From contig NZ_FUXI01000006.1 of NCBI RefSeq assembly GCF_900167335.1, forward strand, positions 1-36,104: a DNA stretch of 36,104 nt. The letters run 5' to 3'. Position numbers and translations under genes: made by a program. This document shows positions 7,708 to 14,355 of the stretch, piece by piece; positions within the stretch are counted from its first letter, which is position 1; each line of letters begins with the position of its first letter. Under the pieces are notes generated by a model. The model was not told the origin of the DNA. It was given only the letters and a program-made list of their open reading frames with translations, and searched no databases. This DNA is from Pilibacter termitis (lineage in GTDB: Bacteria; Bacillota; Bacilli; Lactobacillales; Streptococcaceae).

Positions 7708-8688
7708 ATGTCAAAAAAAACAATGAAAAAAATCGCATTAGGTCTGGTTAGTTTTGCTAGTATGAGTGCGATCGTTACACCGTATGCTATTTCTACTGCT
7801 CAAGCTGAACAAGAACAAATTAGCCAAGTAGCAGAAAATAAACAGGTTGATACGAACCAATTAAGTCAAGAGGAGTTAAAAGAGCTTTATAACAAAGGGA
7901 TAACTGAAGGGAGAATTAATGAAAGTCAGTACCCCTTTAATATCTTTGTTGAAAATTATGAAAGCGGAAAAATTTCGTATGAAGAAGTAAAAGATACGAT
8001 TGCTCAAGGACTAAGTTATAATGAATACTTCGCTCAAAAAATGAATTATGGAGCTTTTCCAAACGGAGAGGGGCATTCAGAGGAAGAAAAGCAAAGATTA
8101 AGGTTGAAACGTGGATATAGAGAGAATGCTAATGCTTTTAAACGTGATTTAAGAAAAGGTGATATTCTCGTTGTTCAAGGTGGCTTAGGTCATGCAGCAA
8201 TCGCTACAACGAATGGATTTATATTAGAAATGAGTGGTGGAAAAGGTAAAAATTATTTAGATAGCTTAAATACTTGGTTAGGTAAAGGGATTCCTGACAA
8301 TAACCACCAATTTAATTCTGAAAATTGGATGATGGGTGGAACCGAACAAGGAGTTACTTCCGCTGAACATATAAAGGGCTGGACACAAATTTGGCGTCTT
8401 CGTGATACGAAAATGGCTCAAAAATGTGCCGATTATGCGGATAGAACTTTTTGGAACTCGAAAGGTTCTTACCCAAAAGATCGTCATATAGAATATAAAT
8501 TAACTTCTGGTATTTTAAAGACCAATCCTAGCTATTGTTCTAAAATGGTGTATGATGCATTTTACTATGGTAGTGGAACTGCTCCATTAATGACAGGTTG
8601 GTCAACGGACATGCCTTTTGTTTTACCTGCTGAATTACCATATGTATTTGACGGGGCATATAAAATAGATAAAATTGGTACTTATTGA
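7708..8688 (+). CDS. Secreted permuted NlpC/P60 (YiiX/YycO-like) papain-fold enzyme
   Basis: 326 residues from the ATG at 7708, which AGAGGAGG precedes; an upstream in-frame ATG at 7669 lacks a ribosome binding site. Residues 1-33 are a Sec signal peptide ending AQA. The middle part is polar and unrecognised. The C-terminal domain has the order His then Cys: H162 in GDILVVQGGLGHAAI, a likely partner E174, and C277 in NPSYCSKMVYDAF. This is the permuted NlpC/P60 order of YiiX/YaeF-like proteins, whose members include amidases and lipid-acting acyltransferases. The substrate cannot be told from sequence. It is first in an apparent operon with anchored small proteins and is probably controlled by the Rgg at 10746-11606. 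Confidence 0.7.
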   Translation: MSKKTMKKIALGLVSFASMSAIVTPYAISTAQAEQEQISQVAENKQVDTNQLSQEELKELYNKGITEGRINESQYPFNIFVENYESGKISYEEVKDTIAQGLSYNEYFAQKMNYGAFPNGEGHSEEEKQRLRLKRGYRENANAFKRDLRKGDILVVQGGLGHAAIATTNGFILEMSGGKGKNYLDSLNTWLGKGIPDNNHQFNSENWMMGGTEQGVTSAEHIKGWTQIWRLRDTKMAQKCADYADRTFWNSKGSYPKDRHIEYKLTSGILKTNPSYCSKMVYDAFYYGSGTAPLMTGWSTDMPFVLPAELPYVFDGAYKIDKIGTY

Positions 8689-8700
8689 AAGTAGGCTAAA

Positions 8701-9222
8701 ATGAAAAAAACAATCATAACTATTGTCGCTATCCCAATTCTTGCTTTAATCCTATTTGGTGTGATTTATCAATTAAGAAGTTCATCAGTGAACAATAAAG
8801 CAGAAACGGAATTGAATCTTTTTTTGGAAGAATGGAAAATTCCAAAGGAGGAAGTAATTGACATAACCAAAACAGATCAAAAATTTCTTTCTGAGAGTTT
8901 TTTGAGTTGGGATTTTTCAGTAGTAAAAAATATTACAACTCAAAAAGACTACGAGAGTTGGAAAACAATTGTTCAACAAGAAGGAAAATTATTAAACGGA
9001 GAGAATTTGCCAAATAAAAACTATCTCGAGGATAGCAAAAATTGCGAAATTGTTTATAACTTAAGCATTAGCTCAAAAGATACTTCTTCAAAAGAAGTAA
9101 CCCTTCATTTTAATTGGGGTGGTAATAGTACGAGTGATGAAGAATTTATCAAGGAACATTTCGCTTATTTTCCTCCAGCTGACATTTATGAAAAATGGAA
9201 AGCTAGCCAGCCAAAAAAATAG
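8701..9222 (+). CDS. Membrane-anchored small protein, paralogue 1, function unknown
   Basis: 173 residues: one N-terminal hydrophobic segment (about residues 5-25) after MKK, then an extracytoplasmic domain rich in Lys and Glu. It shares with the 9333-9842 product the patterns KDYESWK (TDYENWK there), the GKLLNGENL type, KYLED-x-KNCE and EFI-x-x-HFAY, so the two arose by duplication. It starts 12 bases after the secreted enzyme. Duplicated anchored proteins behind a secreted enzyme could be immunity or partner proteins, but that is inference. I do not recognise a family. Confidence 0.75.
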   Translation: MKKTIITIVAIPILALILFGVIYQLRSSSVNNKAETELNLFLEEWKIPKEEVIDITKTDQKFLSESFLSWDFSVVKNITTQKDYESWKTIVQQEGKLLNGENLPNKNYLEDSKNCEIVYNLSISSKDTSSKEVTLHFNWGGNSTSDEEFIKEHFAYFPPADIYEKWKASQPKK

Positions 9223-9234
9223 AATGTACTGGCA

Positions 9235-9279
9235 CCTCTTGACCAATCTTGCTTTTTTAAGGTAAGGTTTGTCAAGAGG
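9235..9279 (+). other. Strong hairpin between the two paralogues
   Basis: CCTCTTGAC (9235-9243) pairs with GTCAAGAGG (9271-9279), and AATCTT inside pairs with AAGGTT. There is no T run after it, so it is more likely an RNA processing or attenuation stem than a full terminator. The sequence before it, GGCACCTCT, resembles the MITE end. Confidence 0.5.
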
Positions 9280-9332
9280 GGAGTGTTATATGAACGCTAG
9301 GAAAAAGTAAATTATTGAAAGTTGCGTGTGAA

Positions 9333-9842
9333 ATGAAAAAGAAACTATTCCTAATTATCCTAAGTATCCCGCTGACAATTCTTTTAATTATCGCTTTGTT
9401 TGCAGCTATTTATTATGGCAGTGATTTTGTTGGAAGAATACAAAATGATAAAAAGTTAACCAATTATTTTATTGAAACAGGCAATATCCCTGAAAAAGAA
9501 ATGATTGTAGTAAAAAATACTCACGGAAGTAGCTGGGGCATTGAATTTTATCCGAGTGATTTTAGCAAATCCGTTACAACAAAGACTGATTATGAAAATT
9601 GGAAAAAATGGGTGGAAGAAAAAGGTAAATTGTTTAATGGAGAAAAACTCCGTGATAAAAAATATTTAGAGGATCCTAAAAATTGTGAGTTTGTTTATTG
9701 TGCTAGCTACACGGTGACAACAACCTATCTTTCATACGGGTTTCTTGTCTCAGGTGAGGTAAGTTTTGATAAAGAATTTATTCAACAACATTTTGCTTAT
9801 TTGCCGAAGGATAAAATTTTATATGGTTTTGGTGTGAAATAG
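9333..9842 (+). CDS. Membrane-anchored small protein, paralogue 2, function unknown
   Basis: 169 residues from the ATG at 9333, chosen because MKKKLF then aligns with the MKKTII start of paralogue 1. A TTG at 9315 is in frame, and neither start has a good ribosome binding site. One N-terminal membrane segment (about residues 4-28) is followed by an extracytoplasmic domain. Shared patterns with paralogue 1 are TDYENWK, GKLFNGEKL, KYLEDPKNCE and EFIQQHFAY. It has two Cys in the second half (CEFVYC). The function is unknown. Confidence 0.7.
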   Translation: MKKKLFLIILSIPLTILLIIALFAAIYYGSDFVGRIQNDKKLTNYFIETGNIPEKEMIVVKNTHGSSWGIEFYPSDFSKSVTTKTDYENWKKWVEEKGKLFNGEKLRDKKYLEDPKNCEFVYCASYTVTTTYLSYGFLVSGEVSFDKEFIQQHFAYLPKDKILYGFGVK

Positions 9843-9903
9843 TGAGTTGAAGTAAGAATTAGTTTTTCCTTTTCATAAAAAGATGAAAAGACTGCTCTAA
9901 ACG

Positions 9904-9930
9904 TTTATTTTATCTACACATAGATATAAT
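9904..9930 (+). promoter_or_regulatory. Promoter B: shared TTTATTTTATC box plus TATAAT
   Basis: TTTATTTTATC (9904-9914), a 10-bp gap, TATAAT (9925-9930), the same geometry as promoter A including GATATAAT. The TTTTCTTATATGTAAGAAAA palindrome overlaps its last base and runs to 9949, over the expected transcription start. It drives the gene remnant and the 10159 gene. Confidence 0.6.
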
Positions 9931-9949
9931 TTTCTTATATGTAAGAAAA
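9930..9949. repeat. 20-bp palindrome, copy 2
   Basis: The same 20 bases as at 7480-7499, here directly downstream of the -10 of promoter B. Confidence 0.6.
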
Positions 9950-9964
9950 ACGAGAAGTATTCTG

Positions 9965-10138
9965 GCGAAAAAATTGTTTATAGGTTTTGTTTCAGTTGTA
10001 GGACTTGCGTTCTTGCATTAGAAACTTCGCAGTTGCCACCTACTTTTTTGGAAAAACTGAAAGAAAATCAAGGCGTGCGGTTTTGTAGGTACCCATATGG
10101 ATGTCCTTCAAGACAAACTGCCAATTAATAAATTTGAT
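9965..10138 (+). pseudogene. Remnant of a small secreted or anchored protein gene
   Basis: The first frame reads AKKLFIGFVSVVGLAFLH and stops, which looks like the start of a signal peptide. The next frame continues with LETSQLPPTFLEKLKENQG, and a third ends with VGTHMDVLQDKLPINKFD before a stop at about 10138. Joining the frames needs two shifts. No ribosome binding site is left. The position, between promoter B and another anchored-protein gene, suggests a decayed member of the same gene set. The call is tentative. Confidence 0.4.
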
Positions 10139-10158
10139 TGATTTGAAAGGATTAACGC

Positions 10159-10665
10159 ATGAAAAAGAAATTACTAACCATTGCCAAAGGTGTTTTTGTC
10201 TTTTGTTCGATTGGCTCAATGGCGTTTGTAGCATGGTTTTTATATGCTGAAAATAAAGCAAATAGTGAAGCACCAGATAATTGGTTGCTTATGAACAAAG
10301 ATAACCCAAATCTATTTTTTATAAAAAATAACAACACGCTCATAGATTTTGACGATACGACATTTACGAAAGAAAACAATAAGTTTACCTTGAAGTTAAA
10401 TGCGAAAGTAAGCAGTGGAAAAAATAAAATGTCAAAAGAAGATTATCTATCACTATTTTCAATTTCTCAAGGAAATGAGAAAATTGACGTTTCAGGTGTA
10501 ACCATGACAAACGTGAATGGGATGGAAGTAAATGAGCTAGGGAAAAATGAAAGAGGCAACATTTCTTTAGAAGTTTCGATTCAAACAAGTGATGCTATTA
10601 CAATTAGCAATCCAGAAATGAAGAAAATAAAAAAAGAAATTAAGCTTGGTTTACAAGAAAATTAA
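10159..10665 (+). CDS. Membrane-anchored protein of unknown function
   Basis: 168 residues; AAAGGAT stands 7 bases before the ATG. An N-terminal hydrophobic segment (about residues 8-28, after MKKKLLTIAK) is followed by a polar extracytoplasmic domain that looks mostly beta, without Cys. I see no clear likeness to the two paralogues upstream beyond the shared plan, and recognise no family. It is last in the island before a strong terminator. Confidence 0.7.
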   Translation: MKKKLLTIAKGVFVFCSIGSMAFVAWFLYAENKANSEAPDNWLLMNKDNPNLFFIKNNNTLIDFDDTTFTKENNKFTLKLNAKVSSGKNKMSKEDYLSLFSISQGNEKIDVSGVTMTNVNGMEVNELGKNERGNISLEVSIQTSDAITISNPEMKKIKKEIKLGLQEN

Positions 10666-10669
10666 ATGA

Positions 10670-10716
10670 ATAGACAAAGATACTTAGAAGTGAGTTTTTT
10701 AAGTATCTTTGTCTAT
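10670..10716. terminator. Bidirectional terminator between the anchored-protein gene and rgg
   Basis: ATAGACAAAGATACTT (10670-10685) pairs perfectly over 16 bp with AAGTATCTTTGTCTAT (10701-10716), with a TTTTTT in the loop and T-rich flanks on the plus side. It separates convergent genes. Confidence 0.85.
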
Positions 10717-10730
10717 TATTACTTAATAAA

Positions 10731-10750
10731 CTTTTAGAGGTAGCCTTAAT
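10731..10750. repeat. MITE-like repeat, solo end
   Basis: AACTTTTAGAGGTAGCCTTAA resembles the end GTTTTTAGAGGTACCCTTAA at 18786 and 21781. The stop codon of rgg (TAA, 10746-10748 on the minus strand) lies within it. Confidence 0.5.
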
Positions 10751-11606
10751 TTAGTAGGCTTGAGTAAAGCTCGATTTCTTTTTTAGCCTCTAACAATAGG
10801 ATTTCTTCATCAGCCCATTTTAACAGTTCTAGTCCTTTTTTTATTTTTTCTTTGTCATTGGTACACATTCCGAAACGAACAGAGGCAATAGCGAGTAAAT
10901 CAACCCGTTTTATTTTTTTGGCTAAATGATAAGCCTGCTCTGCCGCAATTTTAAACTCATTAAAATAGTGGTGCGTTAAAAAAATAGTAGACACATTGAC
11001 GAGAATTGTTGCCTTTTTCGTTTCAATTTCATAAAAACCGTCATATCTGTCTAAAGTTTTCATCAATCTTGGGAATAATTCAACGGTTGTTTCAATAGGA
11101 AAAAGAAATAGAATGGAATTTATCAAACTAATTTCTCTGGAATACCATGTATCCATTTTTGATAAACGTTGCCAAATGAAGTGAACGAATTCCTTTGACT
11201 TCTCGTCAATTTCTTGCAAATTATTTTCTATTAAATGAAGCCAAGAGGAGACAATTCCATTGATTTCCTCAATTGCAATATCTTCGTTTACTTTAAGATA
11301 GTTTTCACAACGTTTTTTTATTTCTTTTAAATGTTCAATGTTTGCAGATGAAAAGGAAGAATGCAAGTCTTTGATAATATTTTCTCTTTCTTCTGATAAA
11401 TACATGTTACAGATAAACTCAAATTCATCAAAAGACATATCAATCTGTCTTAATATATGTTGCATAGTAACATAATTTGGGTCATGTTTTCCGTTTTCAA
11501 AATGTGATAATGTTACACGGCTGATGATGTCTTTACAAACGGCTTGTTGAGAAATTCCTTTTGCTTTTCTGATTTTTCGGTAGATTTTTCCATAGTTCCA
11601 GTGCAT
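10746..11606 (-). CDS. Rgg/GadR/MutR-family peptide-responsive transcriptional regulator
   Basis: 286 residues, the usual Rgg length. Residues 8-62 are an XRE helix-turn-helix (YRKIRKAKGISQQAVCKD, then SRVTLSHFENGKHDPNY). Residues 75-286 are an all-helical Rgg C-terminal domain (TPR-like) of the kind that binds short hydrophobic peptides. The ATG at 11606 has AGAGGG before it; the frame extends only to a TTG at 11621. A divergent 18-codon ORF with its own promoter starts 130 bases away, the classic layout of Rgg-SHP or ComR-ComS pairs. Likely targets are promoters A, B and C with the common TTTATTTTATC box. It is probably a cytoplasmic quorum-sensing receptor. Confidence 0.9.
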   Translation of the reverse strand: MHWNYGKIYRKIRKAKGISQQAVCKDIISRVTLSHFENGKHDPNYVTMQHILRQIDMSFDEFEFICNMYLSEERENIIKDLHSSFSSANIEHLKEIKKRCENYLKVNEDIAIEEINGIVSSWLHLIENNLQEIDEKSKEFVHFIWQRLSKMDTWYSREISLINSILFLFPIETTVELFPRLMKTLDRYDGFYEIETKKATILVNVSTIFLTHHYFNEFKIAAEQAYHLAKKIKRVDLLAIASVRFGMCTNDKEKIKKGLELLKWADEEILLLEAKKEIELYSSLLN

Positions 11607-11656
11607 ACTTATCCCTCTCAAAAAAAATTAAAAATAGATGAAAAAAGTTTGTTTTA

Positions 11657-11700
11657 TAAGAAAAGTTAACATTTTTTTATTTTATCTCATTTATTATAAT
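11657..11700 (+). promoter_or_regulatory. Promoter C: shared box plus TATAAT before the 18-codon ORF
   Basis: TAAGAAAA (11657), TTAACATTTTTT, the box TTTATTTTATC (11676-11686), an 8-bp gap and TATAAT (11695-11700). It matches promoter A over about 30 bases, with TAAGAAAA 38 bases before the -10 (39 in A). There is no -35 hexamer. It reads away from rgg. Confidence 0.65.
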
Positions 11701-11735
11701 AGCATATTTTTAGGCGTTTAGAAAGGAGAAATCAG

Positions 11736-11792
11736 GTGTGTAACTGGGGAAAATGGATTTTTTGGTTTTATTTTAGAGGTTTTGTTAAATAA
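11736..11792 (+). CDS. Candidate 18-residue hydrophobic signalling peptide next to rgg
   Basis: A GTG start 7 bases after a perfect AAAGGAG (11722-11728), 35 bases after the -10 of promoter C, giving MCNWGKWIFWFYFRGFVK and TAA. The peptide is very hydrophobic and aromatic (three Trp, four Phe, one Tyr) with four basic residues. Its position opposite rgg fits a pheromone precursor (SHP or ComS class), though it lacks the C-terminal Gly-Gly of many SHPs. A leaderless bacteriocin or a small membrane toxin are alternatives. The promoter and ribosome binding site are real patterns in the sequence; the function is inference. Confidence 0.5.
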   Translation: MCNWGKWIFWFYFRGFVK

Positions 11793-11836
11793 AGGGAAGT
11801 TCAAAAAGTGAGGAATTATTACTTGATAAGAATAAA

Positions 11837-12100
11837 AGGTGAATCATCTCGCATGGAAATTTGTGCGGGGTGATTTTGCTCAATCACAAACTCTCACCAC
11901 CGCCCTTATAATAAAAAGCACACGAAACTTTAAATTCAAACATTTTCTTATAGAAATAGAGAAATATTCTTCAAAACGCAATAGAGAGTGCTTTCGCACC
12001 CTCTATTTAGGAGTTAATGAAAAAGTTTTGGATTGTTCACTTTGGAGAAGTGAACAAAGGAGTTGGTTGGGTAGTAGTTATCCTACTACGCTTATTATAA
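11837..12100 (-). ncRNA. Highly structured region, candidate small RNA (orientation uncertain)
   Basis: Four strong hairpins follow each other: AATCATCTCGCA/TGCGGGGTGATT (11842-11875), AATAGAGAGTGC/GCACCCTCTATT with a four-base loop (11980-12007), TTGTTCACTT/AAGTGAACAA (12033-12057) and GTAGTAG/CTACTAC (12071-12089). A TATAAT on the minus strand (12094-12099) sits just before the last one, so a minus-strand RNA of about 250 bases ending at the first hairpin is plausible. In that strand CUCC motifs occur in the third hairpin's loop and between stems. It could be an antisense partner of the 11736 transcript, as in type I toxin-antitoxin pairs. The 89-codon plus-strand frame across it is unlikely to be a gene. 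Confidence 0.35.
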
Positions 12101-12192
12101 TACACTAAAATTATATAAAATCAAAAAAATATGCTTTGGGAAAGAGAATCTTTTTTGAAAAAGTTAAAAGTTTTTGAAAATAATAGAAGGGA

Positions 12193-12230
12193 AACGACGA
12201 GTTTGTTTTGTCATAAGTCGTTCTTTTTTA
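12193..12230 (+). terminator. Possible terminator, plus strand
   Basis: AACGAC (12193-12198) pairs with GTCGTT (12217-12222) across a longer loop, followed by CTTTTTTA. It lies in the gene-free stretch 12101-12350, which otherwise holds only AT-rich sequence and the NUDIX promoter. Confidence 0.4.
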
Positions 12231-12248
12231 TGTGAAACATGACTTTTT

Positions 12249-12277
12249 TTGAATTGCGGAGAACTAAGATATATCAT
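12249..12277 (+). promoter_or_regulatory. Promoter of the NUDIX gene
   Basis: TTGAAT (12249-12254), a 17-bp spacer, TATCAT (12272-12277). It is about 113 bases before the start codon, with part of a hairpin repeat in between. Confidence 0.45.
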
Positions 12278-12351
12278 AACATGATTTTGCTTGTTACAAA
12301 GGAAAAAAAAGAGTAAACTATATCTAAAATATCAGAAAAAAACAAAAAGAT

Positions 12352-12386
12352 AGTGAGCCACAGTGCTTCGTAGCTAGAAAGAGGAG
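12352..12386 (+). repeat. Hairpin repeat, partial copy ending at a ribosome binding site
   Basis: GTGAGCCACAGTGC followed by TTCGTAGCTAGAAAGAGGAG. Only the last part of the element is present. Its final AGAGGAG is the ribosome binding site of the NUDIX gene. Confidence 0.6.
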
Positions 12387-12390
12387 AGAA

Positions 12391-12837
12391 ATGATACAAT
12401 CTTTTGGAGAGAAAAAAGAGGATATTACTTATACTCAAAGAAACGGCGTACACGTTGTCATTAGTCGCAAGGAAGAAAGCGAAATTGTTTTAGTGCAAGC
12501 ACCGAATGGTGCATATTTTTTACCGGGTGGCGAGATTGAGGCGAATGAAACGCACGAGGATGCAATTCATCGTGAATTGCTTGAGGAACTTGGGTTTACT
12601 GCTGTAATTGGTGAGTATTTCGGGCAGGCAGATGAATATTTTTATTCTCGCAATCGTGATACTTATTTTTACAACCCAGCGTATATTTATGATGTGATTA
12701 GTTGGGAAAGCGTAGGTGAACGAACGGAGAAAAAAAGCATTCCCGTATGGTTTCCAGTAGATGTCGCAATTGAAAAATTAAAGCGTGGCAGTCACAAATG
12801 GGGCGTATTGGAGTGGAAAAAGCGACATGGAAAATAG
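12391..12837 (+). CDS. NUDIX hydrolase
   Basis: 148 residues with a complete Nudix box, G-x5-E-x7-RELLEELG, at about residues 47-69. These enzymes hydrolyse nucleoside diphosphates linked to another group and need Mg2+. The substrate cannot be predicted. GAGGAG lies 6 bases before the ATG and comes from the end of a repeat element. It stands alone: promoter at 12249, terminator at 12843. Confidence 0.88.
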   Translation: MIQSFGEKKEDITYTQRNGVHVVISRKEESEIVLVQAPNGAYFLPGGEIEANETHEDAIHRELLEELGFTAVIGEYFGQADEYFYSRNRDTYFYNPAYIYDVISWESVGERTEKKSIPVWFPVDVAIEKLKRGSHKWGVLEWKKRHGK

Positions 12838-12842
12838 TAAAA

Positions 12843-12880
12843 ACCAGAGATAAGCACATTCGCTTGCCTCTGGTATTTTT
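12843..12880. terminator. Bidirectional terminator
   Basis: ACCAGAG (12843-12849) pairs with CTCTGGT (12868-12874), with AAGC/GCTT inside. ATTTTTT follows on the plus strand and GTTTTTAC on the minus strand. It serves the NUDIX gene and the convergent coiled-coil gene. Confidence 0.85.
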
Positions 12881-13869
12881 TATCTTGGTGTAGAATTTGT
12901 CGTTGAAGAACTTGTAGTGGTCTGTTTTTCTTTTTCACGTTTTGCGACACTTGCTTTGATTTGGTCTAAAAGCTGTGAAAATTCCTTGTTGAATTTTTCA
13001 ATGTCTTCATTTTTAGCATTTGCCTCACGAGCGATACGCTCAGCGTTGTTCAGTGTTTCGGTTAATTTTTTGATTTCGTCATCCGTCAGCTCATTATTTT
13101 GTCCCAAACGTTTAGCGTCTGCGATTAGAGACTGCGTTTGAATTAAGAGCGTTTGTTTTGTATCGCTCTCTTTCTTCTCTTTTTCTTTTTGAGTGATGTA
13201 TTCTTTGACGAGTGTAACGAGCTTGCTCAACTCTGTATTGCTTTTTTCTACTTCGGTTGGTTTCAACTCATTTTTTTGTATCATATTGTTTGCGTCTGTC
13301 ACCATTGAGGTTAATTTGACCTTATCTTCCACACGAATAAATTCATTGGCAATCAAAGGATTTGCCTCTTCGATTAATTTGCGAGTTGTTTCAAAGAGTT
13401 TTTCACGTTCCTCGTTTTCCTTGAGAAAAGCCATTGCCTCGGTAATCACTTTGCTTAGCTCATCTGTCGATTGCTGAGTTTTTTGGAAATCCATTTTATC
13501 CCACTCATTTTGCAAAAGTGTTAATTTTTCTGTTAAAGATTTGCGTAAATCGTCTTTTAGTTTGGTCTGACTAAGGATTTCTTCCGCTTTCTTCATTGCT
13601 TGACTCAAAAGGTCTCTTGCGTCATTCAGCGTAATATCGTTTGCCAATTTTTCGCTCACTTGTATCAACCAGCCAGTTCCGCTGACAAGAGAATTGCTTG
13701 TATTGGTCGTTAATTGCAGAGCCGTAGCGTTATTATTGTCTTTCCCGAGCGTTCCTTTATTTGATTGTAAAAGAAGAAAGGTAGGAACTAGCACAAGAAG
13801 TGCCACAATCGCAATTCCTGCAATCCAAATAATTCTATTCAAATGAACGTTTTGATGTTGTTCACGCAT
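12880..13869 (-). CDS. Membrane-anchored coiled-coil surface protein with FIVAR-like repeats
   Basis: 329 residues. A single membrane helix at about 12-35 (HLNRIIWIAG onward) leaves the rest outside. From about residue 60 to 310 the chain is helical and charged, with three or four units built like FIVAR domains (for example TLNDARDLLSQAMKKAEEIL and LTDDEIKKLTETLNNAERIA). The tail is a Ser/Thr/Gln-rich stretch ending in TPR, with no LPXTG. FIVAR-type repeats are common in Gram-positive surface proteins and bind wall or matrix. The start has GAGGTG 6 bases before the ATG. The role is unknown. Confidence 0.75.
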   Translation of the reverse strand: MREQHQNVHLNRIIWIAGIAIVALLVLVPTFLLLQSNKGTLGKDNNNATALQLTTNTSNSLVSGTGWLIQVSEKLANDITLNDARDLLSQAMKKAEEILSQTKLKDDLRKSLTEKLTLLQNEWDKMDFQKTQQSTDELSKVITEAMAFLKENEEREKLFETTRKLIEEANPLIANEFIRVEDKVKLTSMVTDANNMIQKNELKPTEVEKSNTELSKLVTLVKEYITQKEKEKKESDTKQTLLIQTQSLIADAKRLGQNNELTDDEIKKLTETLNNAERIAREANAKNEDIEKFNKEFSQLLDQIKASVAKREKEKQTTTSSSTTNSTPR

Positions 13870-13910
13870 TTTTTCACCTCTAAAACTCTAAAAAATCTTA
13901 TTCTTACTAA

Positions 13911-13916
13911 ATTATA
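13911..13916 (-). promoter_or_regulatory. -10 box of the coiled-coil protein gene
   Basis: TATAAT on the minus strand, 42 bases before the start codon, preceded by TGTGT. The -35 position (TCAACG) is weak. Confidence 0.5.
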
Positions 13917-14097
13917 ACACAACAAGGGAAAATCGTTGATGTACTAGCAATCAAAAAACGATTCTATCTTTATAAGGCTAAAATCTAACAAAGCCTGTCA
14001 TTTTTTCTCAAAAGTTTTGTAAAAAGGCTTATTTTTTCGTGAATTTTCTGATAAAATAAAAGTGTATGGTCTTTTTTATATCGGAAAAAATTAACAG

Positions 14098-14342
14098 CGA
14101 GAAAGTGCGGTTAGAAGTCTGCAACATCGACTAAAATTAAGCACTTCGTAGCTAGACACAGAAAAGCGAGCGGGGCGTTTTGAAGTTTTCAACAGTGAGT
14201 CGTGTCGTTTACCTGCTACTACACTTCGTTTCGCATACAGTCTTTCTAAGAATCAAAGATTCTTGAAAGACTAGCATCGAAACGCAAGTTTCGAGTGACA
14301 CAGCGAACAGTTGCCAAACTTCAGCCCCTCGTTGCTAGACAA
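14098..14342 (+). repeat. Two hairpin repeats in tandem before acnA
   Basis: A short copy (14098-14157, arms AAAGTGC and GCACTTC) is followed by a long copy (14158-14342) whose outer arms TTGAAGTTT and AAACTTCA pair. Both end in the element's tail, CTTCGTAGCTAGACAC and CTCGTTGCTAGACA. The long copy has a larger central palindrome than the others (CTTTCTAAGAATC paired with GATTCTTGAAAG). The rest of the gap from 13917 to 14097 is AT-rich; I see no gene and no clear acnA promoter there. Confidence 0.7.
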
Positions 14343-14355
14343 AGGAGGAATTGAG

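Noticed and set aside
11753-11776. Seven-codon ORF MDFLVLF after GGGGAA, inside the 18-codon ORF
   Set aside because: It resembles leaderless signals such as that of RopB, but the site-to-start spacing is short and the overlapping GTG ORF has better signals. Kept only as an alternative.
11839-12108. 89-codon plus-strand frame
   Set aside because: It runs through four strong hairpins, starts at a GTG inside a stem and has no ribosome binding site; structure explains the region better.
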